DNA from: Eucalyptus grandis
Taxonomy: Eukaryota; Streptophyta; Magnoliopsida; Myrtales; Myrtaceae
Direction: 5' to 3'
Assembly: GCF_016545825.1 (NCBI RefSeq)
Contig: NC_052612.1
Coordinates: forward strand, 46,111,738-46,175,737
Length of the DNA: 64,000 bases
A program made the translations under genes and the position numbers. The notes under the pieces were generated by a model. That model did not search any database. It worked only from the letters and a program-made list of their open reading frames with translations, and was not told where the DNA came from. The stretch's first letter is position 1. Every line of letters begins with the position of its first letter. This document shows, piece after piece, positions 49,003 through 60,954 of this stretch.

Positions 49003-49946
49003 GGCTTCACCGGAGGCCAGCAAGGTCTCGTCAAGTTTGGCTTGCGTTGCTCCATTCGAAGCACAGCCCATTTCGCTGGTCTATTGCTCGAGACTTACCA
49101 TTGGCCCTTGCTTCGTTCGTGTTTTCCAGCATCGGCTTCAGTAGGTCTCCTCTAAGGTAAGTCGACTTGTGACCATTTTATATAGTCATTTAACTCTACG
49201 ATAAATTGCATGTTATTTAGTAATTAACCTTTAGGGCGTGTGAATTATTCTTAATTATTATATTGCATTAATCAAGGTTGACTTTTAATCCGAAAGGTCG
49301 AATCCCTGGTATTGCCTCACGCACTGTCCATGATTTTATGTATGTGATTTGAGTAAGTTGTGAAATGTACTGAAATAATGTCTTTGAATTTTGATAGTAA
49401 GCTTGGACAAGACTTATATCTTGGTACCTCGTAAAATTTAATAATCATCACGTAAGTATAGCGCATCACATGTTGCATGCATCTGTAGAGCTTAAGCTGC
49501 ATTCACAAGATATCTTTAGGGCCATGTATAATGACTTTAGAACCCATATGGACTTAGGACAGTGTTCAGTTTGCATTCATTAATAAAATTAAAACAGTTA
49601 AATGTGCGGAATAGTAAGTTGAGGAATATGTGTGTATTTCGATGTGTCATTAAATAGGCTTTATGAGACGATTTCCTAAAGTAACATATATCAATCATGA
49701 TATGTACAATCAAAGGAGATTCGTGAAATTTTAATTGATATAGAAAATCAATAGTAATATTACAATTGTTTCTAACATATGATAATATTCTATGAAAAAT
49801 CTAAAGAATCTCTACTATAATATCACTAACAAAAAACAAATAAAAATTGTCTGTGGTCTATGCAAGAATCTCTCTAATACCGGAAATAATTAATAGAAAA
49901 AGCTTAAAGAGGCGAGCAGAGAATACGGCCATGAATAAGATCAAGA

Positions 49947-50475
49947 TCAATAATGGAAGACGTAAACGTTGTACTCCACAACCGCATCGCCTGTCTGGAG
50001 GTCGAGCGAGTGTGTCCTCGCCCGAGCGTACCCGCGCGCGAACCGGAAGAGCCTTCTCCCGCCGACGATTGGCATCTCCCTTACGCCGGAGAACACAGCG
50101 TTCCCGCCGAGTACGCTGAGCGTGCTCCCGTTGTACTTCCCTTCAGTGAAGAAGTAGTTCTTCACCATCAAGAGGCCGATCTCGCTCAGCGATGAGGACG
50201 CATAGAGTCCCCGAGCCAGGTCGACGATCTTGGAGCTCAATTCTGGGCCCTCGTTCAATGGGTCGGTCATCTTGGCCTTGGCCACGCGCACTGCAGTTGA
50301 ATTGCGGCCACTCACTATGTCGTGGAAGTAGAAGTGGAGGTGGCTCAGCTTCTGCTTCTTGAGGCCAAGCTCTTCCGGAAGCAAGCTTCTTGAGAGTGTG
50401 AGAATTTGCGGTAAATAAAATGGTGGAAGTGAAAAGGAGAGAGGAGATGATGAGCTTTGTGATGCAAAGAGCCAT
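49947..50475 (-). pseudogene. Dirigent pseudogene DIR-B
   Basis: Duplicate of DIR-A with two disabling changes. Near 50394 two bases are missing just after the signal peptide (after ANSHT), so translation from the proper ATG at 50475 leaves the dirigent frame. Near 50264, 42 bp are deleted in frame, removing 14 residues equivalent to DIR-A 72-85, including most of the GAVVMIDD block, a core barrel strand. The remaining dirigent frame (50384-49947) has no ATG before that deletion and no signal peptide. The C-terminal blocks ([40 protein letters not shown]) are intact, so decay is recent. A sequencing error could explain the 2-bp change but hardly the 42-bp loss. Confidence 0.88.
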
Positions 50476-50749
50476 ATCGGAGACAGAGTGATGGCAAAAG
50501 GACGTTGTTGTTGATGAACAGAGATGTTTTTCTCTCTTCCTTACATCTTTGCTGAATGAATACGAAAAATATATAGCTGTACGTAGAAAAAATTACCAAA
50601 GCTATTCTAGGCTGTGCACTATTTTAGGCTAATAATCTGGTTGATCCTCAAGATAAGGACATCATACAATACAAATTTAGTGACTAATCAATCTGTCTTG
50701 ACACACAACTCTCGCCAACAGTGGGAAAGGAAATCTCTTTAAATGGGAA

Positions 50750-53323
50750 ACCTATATGAATTAAGAAAGTCCCAATTTTTGAGCCGAAACTCGACATATT
50801 CTCAACATATTTTGTCCCAACAGACTTCTAAACCAAGGCATGAAATCTTGAGGACAGTAATGAGAGCATATGAGCTATCTCACATCTCGATAACTCATCC
50901 ATAACTGTAAAAGATAATTGGTTCTCGTAAGCTGATATGGTCGGGATGCCAAGTCGAAGTGCAGAGCGAACAAGAATAGGAGCCAGGATGACGTAAATGC
51001 AAAAGATATACGAGGCTTCGTGTTGCTGAAGTAATTGGGTGACATCAGACACGATAGGTTAGGATAACGGGCGTTGCAATTCAGCCAGACAAAGAGGCGG
51101 AGAAGCAAAAGTCGTTCTCTCATCCCGCTTTGGAATGGGCCGACAACTCATCCTGCTTTTATCATTCTACCAACCCGCTTATAGCTTAACAAATCTATGT
51201 CCAGTGTCCAAGCTCTAGTAAGTGCAAGTTTCTAGCCATGAACAAGAGGAACCTCTTCACATGGCATTATCAAAACTTGCAATATCTTACCCTAGGGCCG
51301 ACAGGCTAACTATCAAGACTACAAAACCTGTATTGATAGGTTCTCTGGGAGGTTTTGTCATATATAACGGCATATACTTCTTGATCCTGATCTACAACGG
51401 AGCATCTTCTCGGGATGAGCTGAGCCAAAACTCATCTTAAACAAGCCTGAAGTTTCACACCAGAAGCGCCATGCAGCACAGACATAAATGTTCCACCATC
51501 TCCGCACTAATGACAGATGCCAGAGGCATAACATGACTTTCCACATTTAGCAGGTCAAACAAGGTTTGTTTAGTATGCATATTTCAAGTGAGAAGGTTAA
51601 TCACTTCAAGAAGAGAAGAAGGAATCCTGAAAGTGAAGCGATTATAATCATCTTTGAGGCCATACTAGCACTGACAGTTCGTTGAAGTGCCAGGAAGTTA
51701 GAGGAAAGTTTAACACGAAAATGAATACAGATGCACCCACCATAAATCATTTGAGCCGTCCTATATGATGCAAAGTACTAGTGAACTAAATTTTTACTCC
51801 AGCATCCGAATGTTGTCCCACTAGTACCAGGGGAAATATACGTCATGTATCAGTGAAGTTAAAAGGGGAAAAATTAGGAAGCCTGAACAAAGAAGAAACA
51901 TTAAAAATCCTTCAGACGGTGCTAACACTAGACAGTTCATTGAAGCGCCGCAAAGTTAGAGAGGGCAGTTCAATGCAGGCGCTCAATAAATCATCCGTGT
52001 CATCATACAGGAATAAAAAGTAACGGTGAACTAAAATTTTAACTAACATCCGAACCGTTTCCCCAATGGTACTGGGCCCTGTAACAGTGAAGGCAACAAC
52101 TGAAAGAGCTTGTACTATGATTAGTCTTGATGGCGCAACCACATTGTACGCTTTGAGATTCAAGAATCGGCAGAAATGGATGTTAAAATGCATATGCAAT
52201 GCCAACAACTTGTGCAGTATCTTCCTTTCCTGGCCAGCAAAGAGCATGCAAACATTCTATTCCTTGAATGTAGTGTATTGAAATACACGTAGCAATGGAA
52301 CACCAACCTATTTTCATTTTTCCAGATGAAATGTGAAATTTGTATATTACATTGTCCTCATGAAATTTTTTTTCTTTAACTTGAGGACTAGTGCTTTAGA
52401 AACCTAGCTTGTAAATCAATCAAGATCCTCACAGATAAATCTTCGCAATAGGGTGATGATTTGGTGGATGACTATCCCATGTATGAAGGTACTGATCGGA
52501 TGTTCATACTCTCATGCAAATTTTTTCACCAGGCTATTATATATGCCTGTACACATTTTCAACAGTGAAACGCCTCATTTTAAAGTTGGTTATATACATC
52601 TCAAGTGCATTTGAAGCGGGTCAAGTACGAAGCTTCACTTAATCGTGTAAGCCATGCTGAAGGGGGGGTTTGGAAAGTTATGCTGTCAAGTGAGAAAAGA
52701 ACCTTACGACGAACTATAGCCAAGACAGACTCAGAACTACTACTTTCTCAAGTATAATTACTAAAGCCGAAACGTTGATTGAAGCAGACAAAATCCTATG
52801 AAGATAATCCTCCAAATTTATGGGTAAGCGAACAAACAAAATATAAAGAAACTGCCGTCAGACCAAGTTGCTGGTTATGTACCATAATGTGATCCTACAA
52901 TGTAAATCAATGTCAAAGTTCATAATACTCTGCTGCATAGGCCAACTATGAACAAAATGCAGGGCAATGGACTAACTAGATTGAAGCAGAACAATTACTG
53001 ATGAAGGCTATGAGGCAGGAGGAACAGTTAAGTCCATGCAATGTGTCGAAGAGCAACTTCAATGTACTCAAACTACTCGTGAAAAAAACCATGATGGGGG
53101 CCAATTTGATCCATCACAAAGCAACTCGCAACTCCCCTCATCTTCATCACTAGGCTGGAAATAGTCAAGCCAAGAAGCACGAAGAGATCACTCGCCGCAC
53201 ATCCGCACCATTCAGTTTGACAGAAACCCCAGATGCTACAGAGAGCAGCACTCGTGCACTGGAACTCACATGATCTCAAACATTACTCCCCAGACGGAAA
53301 ACTAGTACTCAATATATTAGTGT
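50750..53323. other. Well-conserved duplicated segment, function unknown (unit B copy)
   Basis: Counterpart of 38906-41504 with sparse substitutions. The 74-codon minus frame at 50828-51052 is retained with two substitutions relative to unit A. A 1-bp difference near 53185 shifts the frame that is open at 41250-41450. No family recognised. Confidence 0.5.
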
Positions 53324-55078
53324 AAGGGGTGTGCAAAGGAACTGGGAACCGCCCGGAACTAGACTGAACCGCCCCAGAACTGACGGTTCCCATAAGGATT
53401 GGTTTGGTTCCCGGTTCCAATTTGCTAGATTTGGCGAGATTTGGAGCATGGAACCGCTTATCCGGACTAGTATATATTACTTAGTTATTTTGTAGTTTTT
53501 CGACCAATATATATGTACATATATATTTGCAGTATTGGATATTAAGAGTGCGCATGACAAAATTTCTATTTCTCGATTTCTTTGTTTCTCTATTCCCTGG
53601 AACAGGTTTGGAACAGAAATCCGTTTAGTAACGCAATTTAATTTCTCTCTTTTTGAAACAGATTTCTATTCCAGAAATAGAAAAATCGAAGAAATCAGAA
53701 GCTGAAATTTTTAACTTCTCAATTTCTGAAATAGAAATCAGAAGCTGAAATCAAACCATATAAAAGAACCTTATACTTTCTTGCTAACTTAATTCACTTA
53801 TAACCACAACTTCACAAATTATTGCTAATTGTCTTTTTCTTATTTTGCTCGTGTTTTTTTTTTTCAAATTTTTTTTTTATAACTTTCTCTTTAGGATGAA
53901 AGGCAATCGAATGGGTCCCCAATTTTCAAAAACGACCAAAGTTCTTAAATGCTTACTTAAAAACAATGGGGTTCTTTCCTCCTAGAAAGGCCACATGGCT
54001 AGTTGAAGAAAAAGTTTTTACACAATAGATGAATAAAAAATTGTCTAGAAATTTAACCTTATTTCTTTGATTCAAAATTCTTGCAAAATCAAAATAGTTA
54101 GATTGTTACACAATCTTGAATTTTAATTCGAAGGCAAGAGATTCAAGAGAATCTCTCTTTGCTATGCAAGGGCCATTAAAGGTTCATTGAGCAACAATAA
54201 AGAAATTATGGATGAGCAACCGGACTGATTCAATTCGAGAATCAAAATAAATCGATTTTCCCCCGATTGGTTCCTAACCATAAACGTTACTTCAAGGTAG
54301 AATTTTCATATATTCCTTTACACCATCAATTTTATTTTATTGATAATCTTGTATAATATCAGTCTTTGATAAAATGACAAGGTTGTATAGGCGCCATTGA
54401 TGGCACCCATATTCATGCTTCCGCAGTACTTGTTTGAACTTACATAGGATGAGCTTGCAAATGATACATTGACCGAGGAGGGAAACCAAATAAATATGCT
54501 TAGGAAAACCATTGCCAATAAAATGGCAAGAGATAATAATATGCTGAAAATTCCATGAAATTATATTTTCAAATTTTGTAATGTATTAGTATTATTTCAA
54601 CTATTATTTTGTATTTGAGAATTTCCTATGTTGTTATCTAATCGGTTTTTATTCCTAGAAATAGAAATTTTATTCTGTTATCAAACAGGTTTCTTTGCTT
54701 AGAAACTTGTCCAGGGAATAAAAATTGAAAAATTAATTTCTGGTTAGAAATCAATTTCTGGAATAGAAATTTTGTCATGGGCGCCCTAAGACTGATTTTG
54801 TCTCTTGCATGTGTAATAGGATTAAACCCCCTACTTTTTGTTCATTTTAATAATCAATTTACTTGCTTTCTTAGTCAAAACAAAATAAACAAATGAAAAG
54901 GATGGAGGAGATCAATCGGAGATGTTCAACCCAAAATTTAAAATTGAACAAACTTTAATGTTTTACATATAAATTAGGTTCACCGTGATGTTAATTGATG
55001 GATGCAATTTTGAAGGATATGGGGATTGGTTTCCGGTTCTCAGTTGGGAATTGCCCATCCGGACCATACTCATCTCTA
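53324..55078. mobile_element. Old hAT-like element (outer), unit B copy, with insertion
   Basis: Begins AAGGGGTGTGCAAAGG and ends near ATCTCTAA, matching 41505-42872 apart from a 1.2-kb insertion at 53544-54789 and the absence of the nested hAT found in unit A. Confidence 0.6.
53544..54789. mobile_element. Long-TIR DNA transposon present only in unit B
   Basis: Unit A reads TTGGACATTAAGACAAATTT across this site; unit B has about 1.25 kb between its two halves. The left end GTGCGCATGACAAAATTTCT is nearly the reverse complement of the right end (minus strand GGGCGCCCATGACAAAATTT). Similarity continues inward as TTTCTATTCC/GGAATAGAAA phrases and a GTTTAGTAACG/TTATCAAACAGG pair, giving arms of roughly 150 bp. 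Flanks TTAAG and CTAAG may be the target duplication. No transposase frame, so non-autonomous; hAT- or Mutator-like. Confidence 0.75.
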
Positions 55079-55744
55079 ATCAATGCCATGTGCCTTTCTC
55101 TACTCTAGAGATCAAATCTCTCGTGTATTGATTCCTCAGAGGCACCATAGCAGACCCATCTAGGAATGGCCCAGCCCATAATGGCCATGCGCACTTGACA
55201 TCATCCCAACCTTCCTCCAGTATATCACTAGCAATCCCTTGTGAGTCCCGCATACACTGTTTTTTTTTTTTGGATCCGTTTTGGTGGGGTGTACTAAACT
55301 CACTGCATATTACACCACTGGCGGCTTGCCGGCTTGCCTGAAGGCTGAGCCTTTCTCCACTACCAACTCGACGTCGTTGTCACAAGCAAGTTAAGGCCAA
55401 AAACTTGACTTACTAAACAAGTGAGAAAAGTCCTTTTTATTTAGTCAAGTGCACTAACTACAATCAAACGTTAGCACGCATTATAAAGCGGTTCGAAAGG
55501 CATCAACTGCCTTCTGATTGATAGCACAAGCGTGCTGGCACTCAATTAGTTGTCACTTGGCTCCTCAGCTTACTTCGATTGCAAAGACCTTTTCCTTGAG
55601 TGCATGTCTTGGCAACACAAAGTGAGGGTTTCGCTCGTTATGGGACTTGACCAAACATCTCAACAATACGTCAAAGAATTTTGTGAACAAACTTATCTCT
55701 AAACCATTGAAAATCACCCGAAAAATTGTTCCGAAAGTCAAACA

Positions 55745-56260
55745 GATTCAATTTTTGCCAATCAAGTCCTAAAACTTTCAATTTTATTAATTAAGTCTTA
55801 AACCTTTTGAAAATTTGCCAATTGAGTCTATCCTATTAATTTTTAACCAGAAATTGCTAAAGTTGATTATTTTAAATATACATATTTTTTAAAAATGAAT
55901 TTTTTTCTATTTTTTTTTCTATTAAGTCCGGTGAGGTTGCAAACCCTCGCCTAGACTTGGTGAGGGTCGAAGCCCTTGGTTGTGACTAGTGAGGGTCTGT
56001 CAGCTCTTGCCTATGATAGATGATGATTTGTCACAAAGAAAAGAAAAATTCAGAAAACAATTCAGAAAAAATCCAAAAGATTATAAAAATATTTCACGCT
56101 AATGCCGGACATGCCATGTTGCGTGTGGGTTAGTGATTTCCAGCTTGACGTACTCTATTGGTAAATTGTCAAAATATTTATAACTCATTTGACAAAATAA
56201 TAAGACTTAAAGACTAATTTAACAAAAGTGTAGTAGGTTCAGGATGTTTTGGACTATTTT
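55745..56260. repeat. IR-1 family element in unit B
   Basis: Copy of 46425-46935, with the same arms and the hairpin core 'GAGGTTGCAAACCCTCGCC'. Non-coding. Confidence 0.55.
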
Positions 56261-57085
56261 CCTTAAAATCAATAGCTCTTGTTTTCCCATGTATCATCTA
56301 TAACACACAACCATCTTTTGTCAATTTCAAATAGGCTTTTGAATTCTTTAGCTCCCTAACCAATCACAGTAGATCTTCGTGTCCGATTGCGCGGCAACTG
56401 GCATTATATTTGTACGAAGACCATTGAAATTCCTCATTTGAGCGCATTTTTCTTCGTTTGTTTCTTGAGTAATGCTTGAATCTGCGGGTTAGAGTGGCCA
56501 TATTTTCGTAATTCAACTCTTCGTTAAATGACAATTTATTCGCGGAAATGATGACGGACGGGACCGACCCATTAGCATGAGATCTGCAAAAATTCTATGC
56601 TTGGCCTGAAAGAAGGAAAAAAATGGCATCCAAACTTGGCCGTCTCCTCACTTTTTCTGTGGTCCCCCCAACAAGTTTACATCACGAAGAATAGCTACCA
56701 TGAAAATGCGTGCCCAGTGGGACGGGGACCAGCTTCTTCCTTTTCCTTTTTGGCCTATTTAACGAGAATATTGTCTATATTCACTTGGACCCGTGTCGGT
56801 CCAAATAGGGGGTTCTTAATTTCGCCATTCCTAATTAGACAAAACTTACGGTGTATTTGCATATTTTTTTCATCAATGAATTATACTTATTAACATCACT
56901 CGCACCAAATTTTTAATCAAACGTACAGTGAATGATATCCGTAATTCCTCAATCAAATTTTCTATGATCAAACGATTTTCGGCACACCTCTTTCGTGTTA
57001 TTCAAGAAACTGATATGTGTATATGGCATAAGATGTATTTGTCTCAAAAAGCAACCTCGGATTCGGCAGAGGTTCGACTTGCTAC

Positions 57086-58421
57086 AATGGTCGGCATCTT
57101 GAATTTGCCACTGTAGTTGGTCAAATCAAACAAAGTAAGAGACACTGCAAGACTTTTCCTTCTTCTTTGGCGGAATCAACGAGAAAAACTTCAAATTAGC
57201 GCCTGGAAAACATCTAATTAAGTACTTAACGTGGAGGACGTGGTAAGTTAGCTGACTCTTGACTTCTCTTGGCAACGATTATAAGTAAAACGTGCGGTTG
57301 TGACCAGGAACCGTCAATTGGGTTAAATATCTCTGCGTGTCTTGCACTGCTTAATTTGGTTCCTCTCTTGACATTGGTTGATTTGCGAGGTTGAATTGAC
57401 TCGAGTCGGCCATGTCTACCCTGTCGTGAGCTAAAGCACGTATGTGCTCAAGACGGTGGACGTTGGCAAGCTTTAGATCGGACGGCCGACAGCACACGCG
57501 GCCCCATGATCGACAAGTAAGACGTTTCGATGTAACGGCTGATCAGATCGATCGAAGTTCTTGTGAAGCTGATTGATTCCAGCACATTGGGTGGACATCT
57601 CCCTGCCGACCATTTTTCCAGAGATTTTGGACTACTAGAATACGGGCCATATCCCGTCAATGATATTTACTTAACGAATAATATCAAGGCTCTTTGATTT
57701 TTCTTTCCTCCTTTTGGGGGGCCCATGACATTTTTGGTTTTAAGCTTCGAGTTCTGCCTTCTCTTTTCATCAATTGATAACACAATCAGTCTCAAGCCTA
57801 GTTAGTCAGTTAGTAATCAATCGGTCCTAGATTATCATAGTTTTCAGATTCCTAATTGCTACCATCGCCGAGACAGGAAAAGCATCATGTTTCCAACACA
57901 TCAATACCCATCCCTATTTATGCCCAAACCTAACTATTTCGAATTATTTCATGTCCAATCTTATAATCCTAACATGTACTGTTCAAGACGATCGAGTTAA
58001 TGTGGCATAAGAATTTGTTGCTCGAAACCCGCCATTGTCGTATGTCAAATGAACAAAGCATGACTGCTTTTTACATTTCCCTGATACTCATTGAAGAGAA
58101 TTTTTCTCTCTAGAGAACTATTCTTTTGACAACCAATCGATGTCACGGAGATCACTTATGAAATAGATGATTGTGAAAAATTTAAATAAGTAATTTATAT
58201 GCGAAGAGTATTAACTTCCTCTTTTCTGTACTCTTTGATTATTTCCTCACTTTCCTCTTCTTCCTCCTCCTATAATCTGTGCTTCTTCGTTTCCCAGGTC
58301 TGATTCATTCCTCTCTATCTCCCTCTTTTTTATTGTTATCTTTGACTTTCTTTAAAGTCCCTGCAAATTTCAAAGCGCTCAAAATTGGCTTAGATCACAA
58401 GGCATGCCATCGACGACATGA
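57086..58421. other. Spacer between unit B and DIR-C, no gene recognised
   Basis: Single-copy-looking DNA with only short frames (for example 57448-57660 minus), none resembling a known family. A C/T-rich stretch runs at about 58220-58330. Confidence 0.45.
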
Positions 58422-58600
58422 TTTTTTTTTTGATGACCCCGGATCGCTATATAGCCGGCAGTCGGCGACGTAAACCTGGGACGATGCTAGTACAGGGACT
58501 CACCTCCCACGGTGCCAAACTTAAGTCGTGCAAATTGAGCGCATGAATAATCGGACCCCCCATGCGGGATGGGGACGTCCGCCCGAGCCAGCGCGCTCAC
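58422..58600 (-). mobile_element. Possible SINE
   Basis: A T10 run at 58422-58431 would be the poly(A) tail of a minus-strand element. Reading that strand, GCTGGCTCGGGCGG resembles a Pol III A box and GGTCCGATTATT, about 35 bp later, a B box. The body is GC-rich against an AT-rich background. Target duplications were not found, and the 5' end is approximate. Confidence 0.35.
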
Positions 58601-58786
58601 AGCGGGTGGGTTAAACCACAGCGACTTGTCGTCTTTTAACTCTCGAAATCCGATTAAGTAACATTAATTACTGACGAGTCTGTCCCAACAAGCACTTTAA
58701 TCTTTGGCATCCACTGCAGGCAGGTCTCCATTAATTTGGGGAATATGATTATTACTCTGGGGTCTTCAAAAAGTACAATCAACAGT

Positions 58787-58922
58787 GCAAGAATATCTCT
58801 AATACCGGAAATAATTAACAGATAAAGCTTAAAAAGGCAAGCAGAGAGTACGGCCATATGAAATGAAACTTAAGGACTCCTTCGCTAGAATGGCCTCCTT
58901 TGGCGACAGCTCCTGAGCATGA
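58787..58922. repeat. DIR 3'-flank sequence shared by DIR-A, -B and -C
   Basis: 'TCTCTAATACCGGAAATAATTAA' followed by 'AAAGCTTAAA...GGC(A/G)AGCAGAGA(A/G)TACGGCCAT' also occurs downstream of DIR-A (split by the MITE at 37322-37727) and DIR-B (49867-49930). It shows that DIR-C belongs to the same duplication series. About 60 bp next to DIR-C is unrelated. Confidence 0.7.
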
Positions 58923-59495
58923 TCAATAATGGAAGACGTAAACGTTGTACTCCACAACCGCGTCGCCGGTCTGGAGGTCAAGCAAGTGCGTCCTCGCCTG
59001 AGCGTACCCGCGTGCGAACCGGAAGAGCCTGCTCCCACCGACGATCGGCATCTCCCTCACTTCGGAGAACACCGCGTTCCGGCCGAGGACGCTGAGCGTG
59101 CTCCCGTTGTACTTCCCTTCGGTGAAGACGTAGTTCTGCACCATCAGCAGGCCGAGGTCGTTCTGCGAGGCGGACGAGTAGAGCCCCTGAGCACGGCCGA
59201 CGACCTTGGAGCTCAGTTCCGGGCCCTCGGTCAATGGGTCATCGATCATGACGACGAGGCCAAACCCCGTGGCAGACTTGTTGGTCATCTTGGCCTCGGC
59301 CACGCGCACCGCGGTCGGGTTGCGGCCGCTCACGATGTCGTGGAAGTAGAAGTGGAGGTGGCTCAGCTTCTCCTTCTTGAGGCCAAGCTTTTCGGGAAGC
59401 AAGCTTCTTGCGAAAGTGTGAGAATTTGCGGTAAATAAAATGGTGGAAGTGAAGAGGAGAGAGAAGATGACGAGCTTTGTGATGCAAAGAGCCAT
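58923..59495 (-). CDS. Dirigent protein DIR-C (secreted, intact)
   Basis: Intronless 190-aa dirigent protein, like DIR-A in length and block order. Signal peptide about 1-25, [69 protein letters not shown] and terminal EYNVYVFHY are all present. The open frame extends 33 codons upstream of the chosen ATG, but the start at 59495 aligns with DIR-A and DIR-D, begins the hydrophobic signal peptide, and lies about 46 bp past a TATA box; an upstream start would span that box. Differences from DIR-A cluster in the middle (SSASQNDLG against YASLSEIG), where paralogues may differ in function. Expected to act in the apoplast on phenoxy radicals; the product is unknown. Confidence 0.93.
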   Translation of the reverse strand: MALCITKLVIFSLLFTSTILFTANSHTFARSLLPEKLGLKKEKLSHLHFYFHDIVSGRNPTAVRVAEAKMTNKSATGFGLVVMIDDPLTEGPELSSKVVGRAQGLYSSASQNDLGLLMVQNYVFTEGKYNGSTLSVLGRNAVFSEVREMPIVGGSRLFRFARGYAQARTHLLDLQTGDAVVEYNVYVFHY

Positions 59496-59540
59496 ATTGG
59501 AGACAAGAGTGATGGGCAAAAGGTGGTGTTGTGGGGGGAG

Positions 59541-59553
59541 GCTTTTTATAAAG
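59541..59553 (-). promoter_or_regulatory. TATA box of DIR-C
   Basis: TTTATAAAAAGC on the minus strand, about 46-58 bp upstream of the DIR-C ATG, in the same position as the DIR-D box. A short leader is implied. Confidence 0.7.
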
Positions 59554-59722
59554 GAGGGGAATGGAGAAAATGGGTTTTGGTAGAAAAAAAACAATAGTGA
59601 AATTTCGGATTTATGAGGGTTTGATTTAAAAAATCAATGTACGAAATGATGCCACATATTGCAAATAGAAATCGCACGTGAATATCGTAAATATATTAAA
59701 TGAGTTGCACGACATTTAATAA

Positions 59723-60141
59723 CTGTTTAGCACCAACCCTCATAACATACAAATTACATAACTCGAATTTTTGGAACATATCATCATTCAAAATGAAATT
59801 TTTTCAGCGGAGTAATTAATGGAAAGAAGCCAGAGTGCTAGAGATTAACAAAAGAATAACAAGGTCATTCAATTATTTACCAAAAATAAAATGTAATAGT
59901 TGGATTTGAACATGGACCAAAAGCCCATGTACCACATTTAACAAATTAAAAAGTTTAGGAATGATATTATATATTGAGCTAAAGTTTCAGGACCACATTG
60001 TATATTGAGCCAAAATTCGATAATCACTTTGTGTCATTTACTTTATTGAGTGAGTAACGTGGTCATTTAATTGCATACCGAAAATAAAATGTAATGATCA
60101 GATTATGATATACATTGATTTTTGTATGTAATGAGATTAGC
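59723..60141. repeat. 420-bp block upstream of DIR-C, shared with 48152-48572
   Basis: Begins CTGTTTAGCACCAACCCT and ends near GTATGTAATGAG. See 48152-48572. It lies 230-650 bp upstream of the DIR-C start, so it may be distal promoter DNA. Confidence 0.85.
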
Positions 60142-60954
60142 GGATTTAGGATTAGGGTTTCAATGTTGGAAAATCAAAGATGCTAAACTTACTCTTTAGA
60201 TAGGATTTTAATCTTTCTTGAATAAACAATTAATTAAGGTACACTTTATTTTGTAAGCTAGCAGGAAGTGCTCGTCATAGTCATCGGCACGCAATCCAAC
60301 TCATCTCCTAAATGATTAGTGTGGATTCCATTATGTACTGAAGTGGGATTTTTATTTTTATTTTTGATCGAAGTGGGATTAGTATGGGGTCTATTAGAGC
60401 GACCGGAAATGCTAATTTATAACAAAATCGATTGTTTTATATTGATCCACTTGATTTAATGCCCACTTATAATCTCAAAAATTATTTGATATATGCACTT
60501 TGAAGACCAATTTCATTATCATGGGCATTACTCCACAGTGAGTCTCTTCTATTCAACCATTCCATAATTAATATCTCCCAGACGAACATTTTCATTTACA
60601 TCATTTTCGATGAGAATGGAATGTTGGATAACTCAACCCATCATTTTTTAAAACTTTTTTGCCTTTCATCGCCGTCGATCTGCTACATTTATAAAATAAG
60701 TGCATTCTATAATTAGTTTGTCCCTCATCGATTTGCATTATAAATCGTTCCGGTAATCATGTTATTTTATAAAATAAGTTATCCTTATTTATCTTTTGGT
60801 AAAGTAGATAGCAATGCAAAGATCATCTGTGACTGCAAAAATGGAAAAATAAAAACTAGATACCGAAGAAACAAGATAAACAACACGGCCCTCATGCTAG
60901 ACTACGAGAAATCTTTCTAGAAAGAGGCCTTGAGAGACATCTCGCGAACGAGGA
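60142..60954. other. Spacer between DIR-C and DIR-D
   Basis: AT-rich, with no gene or bounded element seen. The last 50-100 bp should include the DIR-D 3' UTR and poly(A) site. Confidence 0.4.

Larger units (their letters stand above)
48573..57085. repeat. Segmental duplication, unit B (contains broken DIR-B)
   Basis: Direct copy of unit A (see there for anchors). Lacks the unit-A solo LTR, nested hAT and 0.4-kb MITE, but has its own 1.2-kb insertion at 53544-54789. On the right, the match ends at CTTGCTAC (57078-57085) and unique sequence AATGGTCGGC follows. Confidence 0.9.

Noticed and set aside
50143..50475. 110-codon frame starting with the DIR-B signal peptide
   Set aside because: After the signal peptide it follows the wrong frame because of the 2-bp deletion; the rest is not dirigent-like. 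Treated as part of the pseudogene.
59496..59594. N-terminal extension of the DIR-C frame
   Set aside because: Would put 33 residues before the signal peptide and start upstream of the TATA box; DIR-A and DIR-D start at the equivalent of 59495.
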